Under the pieces are notes generated by a model. The model searched no databases, was not told the origin of the DNA, and was given only the letters and a program-made list of their open reading frames with translations. Of a stretch of DNA of 64,000 nucleotides, positions 12,181 through 23,213 are shown one piece after another. The stretch is from Nageia nagi. Taxonomy: Eukaryota > Pinophyta. The stretch spans positions 173,662,001 through 173,726,000 of the forward strand of contig JBITNC010000001.1 in assembly GCA_050084985.1 (NCBI GenBank). The letters run 5' to 3'. How positions within the stretch are numbered: position 1 is the first letter of the stretch; each line of letters opens with the position of its first letter. A program made the translations under genes and the position numbers.

Positions 12181-13890
12181 TTCTACTTTCTTTGGTGTAA
12201 AATGTTTAAGTCATTTGTTCAAAAAATTTGGTTAAAGATATTATTTTTTATATTCCTTCATATTTTTAGAGTGTGCTATGATATATTCCTTTAGAAATTT
12301 TAAAAATATGTTGATTTATTATTATTTGATATGCTCATTTTGAATGGATCTTATAGTGGCTCACATTCCACATCAAGGTTTCAATTTATTAGCCTTCTTC
12401 TAATTTAACACTTTAGAAATTTAACTGGCCATCATCTATGAGGTTGATATTATCTTGGAATCTATCATATTCTTTATGTGTGATCATTGTGTATAGTGTA
12501 TTGATTTCAATTGAGTCACTAACATCAACCACTAATGGGATATATGTGATACTAGATTCATTGATAAATGGGGCTAGTTTTTTCTATCACTCAAATCAAT
12601 GGTGGTTGTTATGGTTGTGATGTAAAGAATCTAGGATTATGATGAAGATAATATTATATATCATCCAAAAATTCTTTACCTCTATATTGATCAATGTAAT
12701 AATTTTACAACTAACAAGTGTGTTAGATAAAATCTAGTATTCCTTAATTTCATATTTTTATAAATGGGTAGTGTTTTGTAGTATGTGTTCCCATGTGTTA
12801 TAGGTTTGACAATATTCTTGTATTAATTTTCTAAGTGGTGGACAATTGTTAGTCATATATCCTTCTTTGGCACAAAGTTGATACCAAATTTCTTGTTGTT
12901 GGGGAGGGACATCATGATGTGCCTGGATGGATTAATTACCAATTTGTTCTATTAGTTTGGCTAATTGGTTTGATATATAAGGATTAAGAGCATCCATATA
13001 GTAAGGTTGTGATTAAATTTTGACCACTGCTTGTAAGGTATCAATGTATGATGGGTAGTTCTTCTCCATGGCTCTATGAAACTATGGTATTAATATTGAA
13101 ATGAACCATTCTTAATTTTATTTTTTGTTCATAGGTTCTTGTATTCATATTTGGGTAAATAATTTTTCTAATTATTGAATATTTCCTTTAGTTCCTTGAA
13201 TTATATCTTGTATTTTACTCGCACTTTCAAATCTTATTTCTAGAAAATAGTATTTTCTTTGAAGGCCTATTTGATTTGTTGCTATGTTTTATTTGGTTGT
13301 ACTTGATTAAATTTCTTTTTATAAGCCATTGTAATACTTCATCATGTATGGTGGATATAAAATCAATAATTTGAGTATCTTCAATTGTAATGCCTCATCT
13401 GCCCTAATTTTTTTCTAATATAAATAGGTGCTCTTTTGCATCATGTGTATCTTTATAAAAAAATGGGTAGTTTAATACTTGATACCATTATGGTTGGGAG
13501 GTGTTTCTTTACCTCATGTGATTTTGGGGATGGGGATTGGGTATTCTAGGTATGTGGTTTCAATTTATAACCCTAGGTTGGACTCTTTGAAGGTCAATAT
13601 TGAAGTAGTTTTTATTGATTATTTTAAAAATATCTTTGAAAGAAGAGTTAATATTCAATTTTATGTTGAAACTTGTTTATAGATTATCACTTTTAAATCA
13701 TTTTGATGGAGTTATAAAGTTTATGTATATTTCAATTTCATCAATGGGTGTGAAAGGTAGGAAGAAATGCTAGGAAAATAAGTATTCAGATTGCCATCAA
13801 CTTTTTCTCATTTTGATATTTGTAAGGGTTATATTATTAGGGGAAACAGAGTGTTGGGTACTACAATAATGGCTCATTCAATATTTAATA
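12180..13890 (-). pseudogene. Element C gag, C-terminal half (old gypsy-like remnant)
   Basis: Minus-strand coding-like text with many stops. At about 12930-13090 it reads MEKNYPSYIDTLQAVVKI then YYMDALNPYISNQLAKLIEQI, followed at about 12850-12900 by QQQEIWYQLCAKEGYMTNNC. The last phrase is a zinc knuckle (C-x2-C-x4-H-x4-C) with its first Cys and its His changed to Tyr. Further text continues to about 12250. The part with the start of the same gag lies at 18866-19880, and element B sits exactly between them. No protease, RT or LTR can be assigned, so a gypsy-type gag is the best reading rather than a proof. Confidence 0.5.
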
Positions 13891-14140
13891 TGATGTAGAA
13901 TTAAGAATTTTTTGATTAGCATTAATTAAATAAGCCTTTAAATAGGCCAATTACAATCCAAATAACATGGGAGATGATGACACATGGTAGGAGTAAAACC
14001 ATGGGAGAAGGCACATGGTATTACATTTATTACAAATAGTCAGAATGTGACACATGCATTGATTATTGTTGGATAATCATATATACCTTTAAAAAAGTAT
14101 TTTATTATATATTTATTATTACTTTGATTATTCCTCATCA
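13891..14140 (-). repeat. Element B 3' LTR
   Basis: About 250 bp. The minus strand starts TGATGAGGAATAATC after a purine tract (AGGAGGAA, 14141-14150) and ends CTACATCA. It matches 18619-18865, with small indels. Confidence 0.85.
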
Positions 14141-14383
14141 TTCCTCCTAATAAAGGAGGCATTGGTCCCCAATGCATGTAAAAGAGAAGGAAAATCTTGA
14201 ACCATGTGATGATGTGGAACCCAACAAGCTTGATGAGTAAATTGACATTGCTTAGCTATAAGGTAGAAAGTTGTAGATCCTTGATGTGTGTGGCATGTCT
14301 TGGTATCAAAAATACTATCATCAAAAATGGCAACTAATAATCAAGAATTACATCAATAGGATTACTAGGCTGAACCTCTATCT

Positions 14384-14665
14384 CTAAGGTGGAATCATGA
14401 TAATGTTTGAGAAGATCAACATTAACAACATCATGAATGCCAAGTTGTGTTGAAATATCAAGCTAAAAAGCATTATTATACACCTATTGAATAATGGTAA
14501 AAGGAACATAAAAATAAGTTTGAGCATACTAAAAGCCTTATCCTTAAACCTATGCTTATCAAGATGAAACCAAACATGATCGCCAACTTGAAAAGAGTGA
14601 GGAACATGATATTTATCCATTAGAATGTGTTGTGTTGCCAATGTATGCTCAAGAGTAATAACCAT
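14384..14665 (-). pseudogene. Element B integrase C-terminal tail
   Basis: The minus strand reads MDKYHVPHSFQVGDHVWFHL near its start. This is the phrase found after the integrase core in gypsy polyproteins, where the tail helps bind DNA and select targets. The later part departs from the family, probably through a frameshift. The catalytic core that should precede it is absent, because protease text lies only a few hundred bases upstream. Confidence 0.65.
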
Positions 14666-14879
14666 AATGGAGTGAAGATGTTGAAGATGGTGAACAAATG
14701 CATCAACCTTATCTCACTCTAGCGGAAGATGAGAAGTAGTAGGAGAAGGCAAGATTATAGAAAGTGATGAAGATGACTAAAATACTTCCTAATATTTATG
14801 AATAAATGATTTAATTTCAACTTTGGCATATGATATGGGGATGATGGATGGTGATTCATTAGAGATAACTTTGCAGGTG

Positions 14880-15270
14880 TGATGAAAACTAAGGACTAAA
14901 TTATTAGTTTGTTGTGTAGAGGAGGTGCTTCAAATTAAGTACTTTTTGTTATCATTTTGGAGTTGGTATGTGTTATTAAATGCATCATATAAGGTTTTTA
15001 TATCACACTAAAAGGGATTACCCAAAATAAGTCCATAATAATCCATCATGGTCACATCACAAGTGACCTCATCCACAAAATGAGGACCTAAAGCGAAAGA
15101 CATGATGTATGTGTGTGTGTGATCTTTGAGGAGGAACCAATATCCTTCCATCCAAGTGAATATGGAAGAGAATGTGGCTTAAGAGGTAACTTTAACTTAT
15201 CAACTAGGGATTACACAATGATATTATTTTACGATCCATTATCGATGATACAATCCACATGAAATTTAGG
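14880..15270 (-). pseudogene. Element B aspartic protease region
   Basis: Minus-strand text reads RAHLTPKFHVDCIIDNGS at about 15230-15290, where DNGS (encoded near 15232-15240) stands for the catalytic D-T/S-G. It continues with phrases such as FVDEVTCDVTMMDYYGLILG, typical of the protease C-terminal half in gypsy gag-pro. Stops are present and the catalytic triplet is altered, so it is inactive. Confidence 0.55.
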
Positions 15271-15408
15271 TGTGAGATGTGCTCTAGTGAAAAATAAACT
15301 ACCATGATTATCTGGTTAGATAGTATGATGCATTAATATGAAATTATTGAGATGATTGCATAATTATTTATAAGTTGTATCTTCACTAGTGGACTTGATG
15401 AGGGCATA

Positions 15409-15960
15409 TTATGCTCCTTCATTAGTTGTTACAATAAGAGAGTTTTGCTTATTCTTAAGAAAATGATATTTATCATGCCCTTGATCTTTACAATATGCAT
15501 AACAAAGTATTTGAGAAGAAGAATAAGAACAAGAACGAGAACCATTCTTAGAATGATGTTGTGAATCATTATGTGGTTTGGGTGAAGAAGAAGAAGTATC
15601 TTTCTTTGAAGGAGGTTTAGAAGCATTGATTTCCTCCTTGGTAAGCATAGCTTGACTAAAAGTAACATCAAGTATTTTAGCTTCTTGAAACTTGACCTTA
15701 CAATAAAGGAGGGCAATCAAGCTACATTTAAATTTGAGAATCAAATCCTCTATGGAATCTTTACATTGCAGCAAAATTCTTAAGCAATTGAATTAAGTGA
15801 TGAAGTCATGCACTGATTGTTGATGCTATTGATGGAGACATATCCATTACACTCGCAAATCAAGCTTGTAATTTGGAGGATGAAATGTGTTCCCAAGGAA
15901 CTCTATAGTTGCATTCCAAGATTTGAAATCATGCTCCAAAATAGGCATCTTGGTGATGCC
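15409..15960 (-). pseudogene. Element B gag, C-terminal half
   Basis: The minus-strand frame reads LEHDFKSWNATIEFLGNTF at about 15900-15950, a retroviral-type gag phrase. A Ser/Lys-rich linker follows, then a worn zinc knuckle (CYAYCKDQGHDKYHF) at about 15450-15500, with the final Cys lost. The frame at 15409-15774 stays open for 121 residues. This gag would coat the RNA in the particle. Its N-terminal half appears at 17750-17960 with about 1.8 kb of other sequence between them. Confidence 0.6.
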
Positions 15961-15964
15961 TAAA

Positions 15965-17750
15965 AGTTTAAGAAGAGAAAAAGAAACTTATTGATCAAAA
16001 TGATGTAATGCTAAGGGTTTGGACCAGTGAATATTCCATCATTGACATTAGTAGGGTTCTTGAAAGAATAAAAAGTGGTGGGACAATGTGCTCGTGGGGT
16101 TTTTCTACTCAATCTTTGGGTTATAAGCTGATTCCTATCTATGAAAGAGGTTGAAAGTAATAGGAAAGAAATGAAAACCTAAGCTATTGAACATGAAAAT
16201 GCAAAGAACATAAAAATAAACTAAACTATTCAGCATGGGCATCACTATAGAGGTAGTAATTCATTTCCAAGACTAAGAATAGAATAACTACCTTACTCTT
16301 AGGGTATCACAATTGCAATACACAACCACAACTCAAGATAAAGCCTCATACATAACAATTACAAAGTAAGATGACAACCACATAGTACAAAGGGTAAAAT
16401 ATCATTGTATTGCATTATCATATATGAAAGCAATTCTCACAATGGGAAAATTTGCTAAATTTTTTGACTCCTTGGACCTTTAACAATCCACTATTTATAG
16501 AATTCTCCTTACAACCAATGGTTGTTCACCATTAATAACTTTTATTATCCTTTTGAATAAGAATAGTATGAACTATTTATTTACAAAATGTATAATAGAA
16601 TCTACAACTGTAACATATTAAATAGTATTATCTTGATTTAGCATCGATGCTTTGGAATTTGCAAATCCTCAATTTTTATGCTTGTCTAGTTGTAATCCAT
16701 TATTTTGATCTTTAACTATGGTCATCTAGAACTATTTTTGAATTTATGAGGTATGGAATTCCATTTTGATGAGTGCGATCAATTTTTGTAGGTACTTTGT
16801 AGCTACCTAAATCTATACAACCATTAAATGCATCTACTCTATAGATCTAGGTTGCAAGATAGATGTATCATTCATAACTAAGGGTGAAATGTTATTACCA
16901 TGTGGAAATGAGTCATGGTAGAAATGTTGGTAGAGCCCTAAGGATCATACACTCTTGATTGAGTGGATCTGGGTGGTTCCCTTTTCTTACAACCTTTATT
17001 ATTGCTTTGTGGGTCTAGTTCAACCTTGAAAAGAGTTACTAAATATCTATTTATCCTTACCACCCTTTCCCAAAAATGTGATGTCATCACTTAAAATCGG
17101 TGAGGTGTGTTGAATGTAGTCATTGTAGACATCTCCCATTGATAAGATTTTTTGGACTATCCGATGAAGAAAGAAATTAGAGCCCACTAATTTATATTAA
17201 AAAGTCAATAGATCCTTTGGAATTCCATGGGTATAATGACATTTCCCATTGAGTGAATTGACTTAATACTGATAGCTATATACAAAAGAACCTAGAAACA
17301 ACACTCGAATTACACCAAACATAATTAACTATACTTTTGATGGGACCTGAACTTGACATAGATAAATACATATACCTTATATAATACTTCACAATAATAA
17401 CTTAGTTGATTTTTACAAATTCAATTAACATTATTTGGCCTATGACTTGTGCACATCTTCCGGACATAACCCAAATGACTATATACAAATAATACCTGCC
17501 TATTAACAAAATTACAGTTTGAATGACTCCCTACTTACCAAGATCCAGTGATATAAATATGACTTAGATATACCTTAATTATGATCAAAATCTAACTAAA
17601 GACATATACATAATACAACATCAAGAAAAAGACTAAGTATAGGTATTTTATACTATGTACACTATTCATAATTATGAAAGAAATGGAAATAAGAAGCAGG
17701 AATTATAGAAGGGATTTTATTGAGAATAAAGAATGAATAAATTAAATAAT
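15965..17750. other. Insertion within element B gag, possibly a solo LTR
   Basis: The two halves of the B gag are split by about 1.8 kb without coding similarity. On the minus strand the sequence around 16480-16500 contains CTATAAATAG, a good TATA-like box. It is followed by about 350 bp rich in T-runs ending near 16140, the layout of an LTR promoter and R-U5 region. I could not fix both ends or find a TSD, so a solo LTR is only a suggestion. Confidence 0.35.
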
Positions 17751-17960
17751 AATGAATTGAAAAAATATTACCACTCCAAAGTATAATTCTACAAGAATAA
17801 CAAAACCTTATCTTATTCCTCCATTTCAATGAAAGAAAACCAAGTCTCCATGTCCATGATCCAAGAATTGAGAACATTAGCATTATAAGCTCCACTGTAG
17901 ATGGAAACTTCATATTTAGCTTTGCATGGATTGGATTGCCCATTGATTTTGTTAGCTAAG
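17750..17960 (-). pseudogene. Element B gag, N-terminal half
   Basis: The minus strand reads YSGAYNANVLNSWIMDMETW then FSFIEMEE, a stop, DKVLLFL, a stop and NYTLEW. This spacing of W, E and K residues is typical of the gypsy gag (Retrotrans_gag) start. Two in-frame stops interrupt it. It belongs with 15409-15960. Confidence 0.5.
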
Positions 17961-18600
17961 GTTTCAATAAGATAAGCTAGATCAATAACTCACTCAACTA
18001 GTGAGGTAGTGGCCATGGCACAAGAATGTCATAACTGCATAAAATAAGCCTCCTAATAAAATAAGTCATGAGTGACCTGAAGAAATTCCCTCTTAAGCAT
18101 AGCTTGAAATGTGATAGTTGAGGTGGATGAGAGGTGTAGTGCAAAAGGAGGTATAAACTTGACATGGAGGAGCCACAGGTGAAGTGAGTTGCATAGGAAA
18201 TTAAGGCCCAATAGATTAGAAGAGGGTGGGAAAATCTAAGCAATGCCCAATCAAAAATATTACCCCATAAATATGTCATGTAGTAAGGATAGATGCTATG
18301 CACCTAGGATACATGATCTATGTCATGAATTCAAGAAAAGGTGGAAATGTGAGTTGGAGGGAAGAGGCACCCCATCTTAGAGATGCTTAATGTGGAAGTA
18401 GGGGTGTAAATAAGAGTACCCCAATGGTGCATGGAGTAGATGTGGCAACCGATACTAGGCACAGTTGCAAGGAGATGGAAGTAGATTCATGAACCTCAAC
18501 TTAATGGCCTCATTCTTAGCACTTTACTTACCAAGAAACTGATAGAAGCTTGAAATAATGAGATAGAATGAAGATCTAATCCAAGTCCATCAAAGTTGAA

Positions 18601-18616
18601 TGAGAGCTCTGATACA
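18601..18616 (-). other. Element B primer binding site
   Basis: On the minus strand TGTATCAGAGCTCTCA lies two bases after the end of the 5' LTR. It is close to the tRNA-iMet site TGGTATCAGAGC. Confidence 0.7.
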
Positions 18617-18618
18617 AG

Positions 18619-18865
18619 TGATGTAGAATTAAGAATTGGATGATTGGCATTAATAGAAGAAGCCTTTAAATAGGCTAATTACAATCCAAATACCATGAGA
18701 GACAACACATGGTAGGAGTAAAACCATGGGATAAGGAACATGGTATTATATTTATTACAAACAGTCACAATGTGATACATGAATTGATTATAATTGGATA
18801 ATCTTCGATACCTTTAAAAAGGTATTTTATTATATATTTATTATTATGATGATTATTCCTCATCA
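18619..18865 (-). repeat. Element B 5' LTR
   Basis: 247-bp partner of 13891-14140, bounded by TG and CA. The 5-mer tacta after it resembles taata before the other LTR. Confidence 0.85.
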
Positions 18866-19880
18866 TACTATTTATAATGGAGAGGGTATTCTAGTATCTT
18901 CATCCTCATGAATTGCTTTAATTATTGATCTTGTATGGGGTTGGATTTGATCCTCTTTATAAAATTCATTTTGTTGGGGTAACTATTGATATGTAGAAAA
19001 AAATAGTAGTTGATAAAAATATTCTTGTTAAATCAATGCTAAGGGCTTATAATATTTTATGTATCCTTATATTGGTGTCCTTTAATAATTGGGAGATATT
19101 AGCTATTTTATGTCAATCAAAATGTTAGAGAAGAGGTTCTGTTAAAAATACCTAGAATTTTCTAAGGGTATCTTGTATACTTGATCTATCTTGTAATTCT
19201 CCTTTTATCAATAATTTATAAATTTTGTAAATGTTGAGGCTTGTTGGATTTGGTCAATGGTTGGTTGTATTATATTGTTTAAGATATCATCAAATTGATT
19301 TGTTATTGTTTCTCCTTTTAGGATCTTTGGTGAGCTAACAAATGATCCAAAGTAGTTATATTCATATCTTATTGTATCTCCTATTATATAATGGGTCTAG
19401 ATTGCCTACACTATCCTCCTAATAGTTCATCATTAGTACTGATTGTGGTAAATCATCATTCAGTATCATCTTTATGGTATCCTTATTTTCCATAGATCCT
19501 AGGTTTTCTTGTACCTATGCATCAATATTTTTCTCTTCTTCAACACACCTTCATTTTTGAAAGTGATATTTATTCAGTTGATATCTTGTCGATAGTATGT
19601 TCCATGTGCTCTACACAATTTTCTATCAATTCTCTTACTTAAGCACTATTAATCTCTACTATTCCTATTGCATATCTTTCTCCTAATAAAGGATATTCTT
19701 GTTTGATCCTATCTAACTCCATTCATAGTTTCTTTTTCTCCCTATTTTCATATCTTTGGTACTACAATCTATTAGTGTACTTCTATCTTCTCTTGAGTTT
19801 TTTTAATTCCTCCTCTCTCACCATTTTGTTTTTTTTTTTTGTTACTACTTTGTTGAAATTTTCCCCCATTTTATATATTC
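18866..19880 (-). pseudogene. Element C gag, N-terminal half
   Basis: On the minus strand a plausible start reads MGENFNKVVTKKK at about 19870, then a strongly charged, coiled-coil-like stretch (MVREEELKKLKRR, YENREKKKL, MELDRIKQEYPLLGERYAIG). Down to 18870 it continues with FYKEDQIQPHTRSIIKAIHE. Many stops interrupt it. The text stops where element B begins and appears to resume beyond B at 13890. A charged N-terminal coil followed by a zinc knuckle fits a plant gypsy gag. Confidence 0.45.
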
Positions 19881-20712
19881 TTTATGAATAGTCATGTATT
19901 TTTACTTAGATGACCCTAGTACCCTTTTGACTCATTATAATTCTTAATTAAACCTAATTGTTCCCATTATTTCTCCCTTCCCCTTGGTGCCTTCCCCTAT
20001 AAGTTGGAGAAAGTTTCATGGTTTATTCCTTGCTCAATCAAGTATCATTTGTAAATCTAAGCACGGTTTTGTAAAAATATTTTTCTTGGTCCTCTATAGA
20101 ATCTTCCTTTTTTGCTTTCCAAGTACCTAGTTTTAGAGTACAAATTCAATAGTATATATTTCAATAGTATTTTGTACCCAATAATTGACTATCTCAACCC
20201 AAGTTTGTTGAGTTTTTAGTAGCTAAAGTGAATTTCCTTTTCCCATTTAATTTCTGGAATAACAATTTATGTCTACAATTTGGTTTGTTTAGAGATACAC
20301 AAGTGGAATAAATATAGAAATTCATAGCAAAATATTTCATAGCTACCATCACCAAAAATTATCTCTATTAACTTTGTTTTACTATATCCAATTTATTTAA
20401 TAATCCACTTCTTGAATTCCCTCAGAAATTTAGTGAACCAAACTTATAGCAATCATTGAGAGGGTTTGAATGGTGTTCATTTATATGTAGGTATCTTGAC
20501 AACATAATTGTTGATTAGTAAATTCAGTTGAATGGGTTCTTACTTACAATCAAGATTAAAAGAACAAAGAGAAATAAATATAAAGTACTTGAAAATAGAA
20601 AAAGGATCACACAACAATTGATTTAAAAAGGGGGAAAATCTCTTTATTAATATATGAATTCAAGTACATTCAATTATTATAATTGATACATTGATGTTTT
20701 CCTATATGCTAT
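19881..20712. other. Flank between element C gag and element D, no gene seen
   Basis: This AT-rich sequence is presumably the 5' leader or LTR of element C. I see no PBS and no matching LTR, so the outer end of C is not defined. Confidence 0.3.
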
Positions 20713-20739
20713 TGTAGACACTCAAAATAAACCCTATAT

Positions 20740-21830
20740 TTAATTTAATCGCTCCATTCTGAAATGCTCTACATTCTGGAATGCTATACTTACCGACCCC
20801 AGATAGTTTATCACTCCTTGATGACTTCATCACTTCCAAGACCTAGTTTCATTCAAAAATGTGAACATCATGCTCCCTGTGAAGTCATCTTCATACTTCT
20901 GGAATGCTCTACTCACCGACTCTGGTTATTCGGGCCTCGTCTTTACATTCTGGAATGCTCTACTCATCGACTCTAGCTATTCGGGCCTTGTCTCTATATT
21001 CTGGAATGCTTTACTCATTAGCTCTAGCTATTTGGTCACCCCTTGCTGACCTCATCATCTTTGAAACTCGAGCTTTTCCATAACTAAGCTTTATCATTTA
21101 CTTCTGGAATGCACTACTTTTGGAACACTTAATTCACTAGCTCTAGATATTTGGTCACTCCTTGCTGACTTCATCATCTTTAGAACCTGAGCTTTTCCAT
21201 AACTATGCTTTATCATTTACTTCTAGAATGTGCTACTTCCAGAACACTTAATTCATCAGCTCCAGATATTTGGTCACTCCTTGTTGACCTCATCATCTTC
21301 GAAACCTGAGCTTTTCCATAACTAAGCTTTATCATTTCCTTTCAAAATGCTTTACTCACTGGCTCTGGCTATTTGGTCACCCCTTGCTGACCTCATCATC
21401 TCTGGAACCTAGGCTTCTCCATAACTAAACTAAGCTTTATCATTTCCTTTCAGAATGCTTTACTCACCGGCTCTGGCTATTTGGTCACCCCTTACTGACC
21501 TCATCATCTCTGGAACCTAGGCTTTTCCATAACTAAGCTTTATCATTTCCTTCCAGAATGCTTTACTCACTAGCTCCAGCTATTTGGTCACCCCTTACTG
21601 ACCTCATCATCTTTGAAACCCAGTTTTTACCAAAACATGACTATCTTATCCTCCGTGACATCATCATTTTATGCTAGAACGCTTTACTTTTGGAACACTT
21701 AATTTATGGGCTCCAGCTTCTTTGATTATCTCTTACTGACCTCACCTCTTCTGAAACCTGGGCTTTTCCACAACTAAGCTTTATCCTTTCTTCTATGATG
21801 TCATCATTTCATTTCGGAATGCTTTATCTA
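20740..21830 (+). repeat. Tandem array in D 5' LTR U3
   Basis: About ten degenerate copies of a unit with ctggaatgctttactcac, then gctatttggtcaccccttgc, then cttttccataactaagcttt. Long units are about 100-120 bp and some short units about 51 bp. Many copies contain the palindrome TTCTGGAA or TTCCAGAA (TTCnnGAA). The same array occurs in the 3' LTR. Confidence 0.85.
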
Positions 21831-22253
21831 TTGACTCCAACTTGTTTTGTTTGCTCCAGAAAAACTCCCGAGGATCTTAAAATGAACTCATGATTGCAAG
21901 TAAAGTACACTAGGGCTTCAATAAGGAATTTATTACGTATGAATATACAATAATCATCGGATCAATCTTTTTGAACATATATAAAACAAGTGTTCTTACA
22001 ACCCTTGTCATTAAAAAAAAAATGACCATAGAGTGACCAGTCTAATGTTAATATATAATCGCTAAAAAATCGGTAACGATCTAAGACGATCATGAACAGT
22101 TAAATAAACAAACAAATCTAAGCCTGGAATAGCCTAATACAGGCAATTTGTAATCATGGATACAGATGGAAGATAATAACATGTCAAAATTTAGTTCAAG
22201 AGGTTACCTGGAATCTGGGGATGGTAAACAAATTAATAAAAAACCATTGAGCT

Positions 22254-22261
22254 TATAAATA
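22254..22261 (+). promoter_or_regulatory. TATA-like box of D 5' LTR
   Basis: TATAAATA in the context gagcTTATAAATACAAGC lies about 600 bp before the LTR end. It is conserved in the other LTR at 32075-32082. Confidence 0.6.
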
Positions 22262-22858
22262 CAAGCTCTATAGGTGAACAAAGGGACCGAATTTTATTGT
22301 AGTGAAGCTTTGCTAAAATCATATCAGGAGGTTATTAGCAAAGGTTGTAAGCTTGATCAATAGTTAATTTCCTCTCGATTATATTTCCAAATTATGTTGT
22401 TCATTTTGCGGATTCATATGTGAGAGCAGGTATGCTTTTGATGTGTTGTTCATTTTCTATGTGCAGGGTCAATATAGGAGAAGAATGATGGAAGTAAACA
22501 CAAAAGAGAATAATAAAGGAATAGACAAAAATACTTCAAAACTCTATGAAGATTACTCCAGTACATACAGAGCTGATTGTCAGTGATTCAAAGATTGGTT
22601 GACGGTGATTCACCAGATAGATAATAAAGACTGATCATTGTCCATCCACCCGCATTGATTGTTATCGATTTGCAACGATCGCTGTCAAATGTTGATTACA
22701 ACAGATTAATAAAAACTTGCTTATTTGTATTCAAATACTTTAGAATATAATATCATTACTATTATTGATGTGTATTGTTGAATATGTTCATGATTAATTA
22801 TATTGAATGATTTATCTTTCTAAATTGCATTTTAGGTTCATAATTTGATATACACAAT

Positions 22859-22875
22859 CTGGCGCTAGAAGGAGG
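22859..22875 (+). other. Element D primer binding site
   Basis: TGGCGCTAGAAGGAGGG lies two bases after the LTR end. It begins with TGG as required to pair with a tRNA CCA end. I do not assign the tRNA. Confidence 0.65.
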
Positions 22876-23213
22876 GCACCTTGCATGCATTGCAGAAAAT
22901 TAAAGCAAAAATAGGATCAATTGCATATTGTTTTGATTTTATTTTTAAATCTATTTACATCTTGTGGAATCAGAAACTAATTTAATTTATTATTTTGTTG
23001 TTGTTTTCTATGTTCTGTGGATCATCAATGATCGTAGTAGAATCATCGACGATCTCTGCAAAACAAGTATGTTTTCTAATCTGATGTAAATACAGTAAGC
23101 GTAATTAGGCATTTAAAATGATAGTTAGAAAAACTATGTGTGATCTCTTTGCTTTTGTAACAAATAGAAACATAGGCATGTGTCAATCACTCTAGACCCA
23201 TACAAATCTTGAA

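Larger units (their letters stand above)
13891..18865 (-). mobile_element. Element B: deleted Ty3-gypsy derivative
   Basis: A minus-strand LTR element of about 5 kb with short LTRs (13891-14140 and 18619-18865). Flanking 5-mers taata and tacta are a probable TSD with one change. It keeps a PBS beside the right LTR and a purine tract beside the left one. Recognisable coding runs gag, protease and then directly the C-terminal tail of integrase. Reverse transcriptase, RNase H and the integrase core are missing. It is inserted in the older gag remnant C. It could only move with enzymes supplied by another element. Confidence 0.85.
20713..22856 (+). repeat. Element D 5' LTR
   Basis: 2,144 bp with TG...CA ends. 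The U3 part (20740-21830) is a tandem array. A TATA-like TATAAATA lies at 22254-22261. The differences from the 3' LTR are mostly C/T and G/A. Confidence 0.92.

Noticed and set aside
19703-19891. Plus-strand membrane-like open frame
   Set aside because: It is the complement of the lysine-rich gag start of element C. Poly-T text gives runs of Phe, Leu and Ser.
20764-21049. Open frames in the D LTR arrays (also 30586-30871)
   Set aside because: They arise because the repeat unit lacks stops in some frames. Overlapping frames are open together and the protein is a simple repeat of no known family.
22427-22466. Short GT-AG interval in D U5 (gtatgc...tgtgcag)
   Set aside because: At about 40 bp it is shorter than plant introns can normally be, and nothing shows splicing.
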